DNA of 5,506 bases from RGIG6374 sp045600965 (GTDB lineage Bacteria; Bacteroidota; Bacteroidia; Bacteroidales; UBA932): NCBI GenBank assembly GCA_045600965.1, contig JAZRYW010000016.1, positions 1 to 5,506 of the forward strand. The letters run 5' to 3'. Both the position numbers and the translations under genes were made by a program. Below, in pieces: positions 5,309 to 5,506 of this stretch. Position 1 is the stretch's first letter. Every line of letters starts with the position of its first letter. Under the pieces are notes generated by a model, which was not told the DNA's origin, ran no database searches, and was given only the letters and a program-made list of their open reading frames with translations.

Positions 5309-5506
5309 TCAGGCTTCGAATTTCCTGGTAAGCGTCACGAAGTCCTCGACGCTCAGACGCTCGGCACGGAGGTCGAACATCGGGTCGCTGGTGTCCTGCC
5401 CCTCTTTCAGAAGAGGCTTGAGCGCGTTGCGCAATGTCTTTCTGCGCTGGTTGAACGCTGTTTTCACGACCTGCTTGAAAAGTTTCTCGTCGCAGCCGAG
5501 TTCCGT
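5309..5506 (-). CDS. rsmA: 16S rRNA adenine-N6,N6-dimethyltransferase (RsmA/KsgA), C-terminal part
   Basis: The last 65 residues of a gene entering from the right edge are present, ending at TGA 5309-5311. The segment contains LFKQVVKTAFNQRRKTLRNALK (residues 9-30 of the visible part), the characteristic C-terminal domain signature of KsgA/RsmA, followed by RAERLSVEDFVTLTRKF. The enzyme dimethylates two adjacent adenines (A1518 and A1519 in E. coli numbering) in the 3'-terminal helix 45 of 16S rRNA during small-subunit maturation in the cytoplasm. The SAM-binding domain lies outside the window. The stop is 7 nt before the beta-glucuronidase ATG, a spacing typical of cotranscribed genes although the functions are unrelated. 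Confidence 0.95.
   Translation of the reverse strand, partial: TELGCDEKLFKQVVKTAFNQRRKTLRNALKPLLKEGQDTSDPMFDLRAERLSVEDFVTLTRKFEA

Overview
The window looks like a chromosomal segment of a gut-type Bacteroidales bacterium. Supporting signs are an Mfa/fimbrillin-type lipoprotein, a secreted family 2 glycoside hydrolase with Bacteroidetes-style N-terminal features, Bacteroidetes -7 promoter elements (TAnnTTTG), and translation starts without clear Shine-Dalgarno sequences. Base composition is moderate in the genes and strongly AT-rich in the one clear promoter region. The genus cannot be fixed from this sequence alone.

Layout from left to right. Positions 1-1219 (minus) hold a fimbrillin-like lipoprotein that runs off the left edge. 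It is preceded 12 nt upstream by a 65-residue small protein (1232-1429, minus). Both appear to be read from one promoter at about 1550-1577, through a roughly 110-nt leader that contains a strong hairpin. Upstream of that promoter lies a ladder of TAAC motifs at 10/10/19-bp spacing. Next come a periplasmic protein of unknown function (1638-2315, minus) and, upstream of it in the same direction, a free methionine-R-sulfoxide reductase (msrC, 2327-2773, minus). A 51-bp divergent gap separates msrC from a plus-strand lipoprotein gene (2825-3196) whose mature part looks like a cystatin, including an intact QVVAG protease-binding motif.

The convergent gap 3197-3477 is dense in structure. It contains a composite of REP-like repeats in two tandem doublets, followed by two related inverted repeats that each have a 19-nt spacer. 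On the right, a secreted GH2 beta-glucuronidase (3478-5301, minus) lies 7 nt downstream of the 3' end of rsmA (5309-5506, minus, cut by the window edge).

How the genes work together: the window is a set of short transcription units rather than one pathway. Most products are exported: a surface or fimbrial lipoprotein, a periplasmic protein, a candidate protease inhibitor and a glucuronide-cleaving enzyme. MsrC and RsmA are cytoplasmic housekeeping or stress functions. The most unusual items are the bacterial cystatin-like lipoprotein, the small protein leading the fimbrillin operon with its structured leader, and the repeat cluster between the convergent genes.
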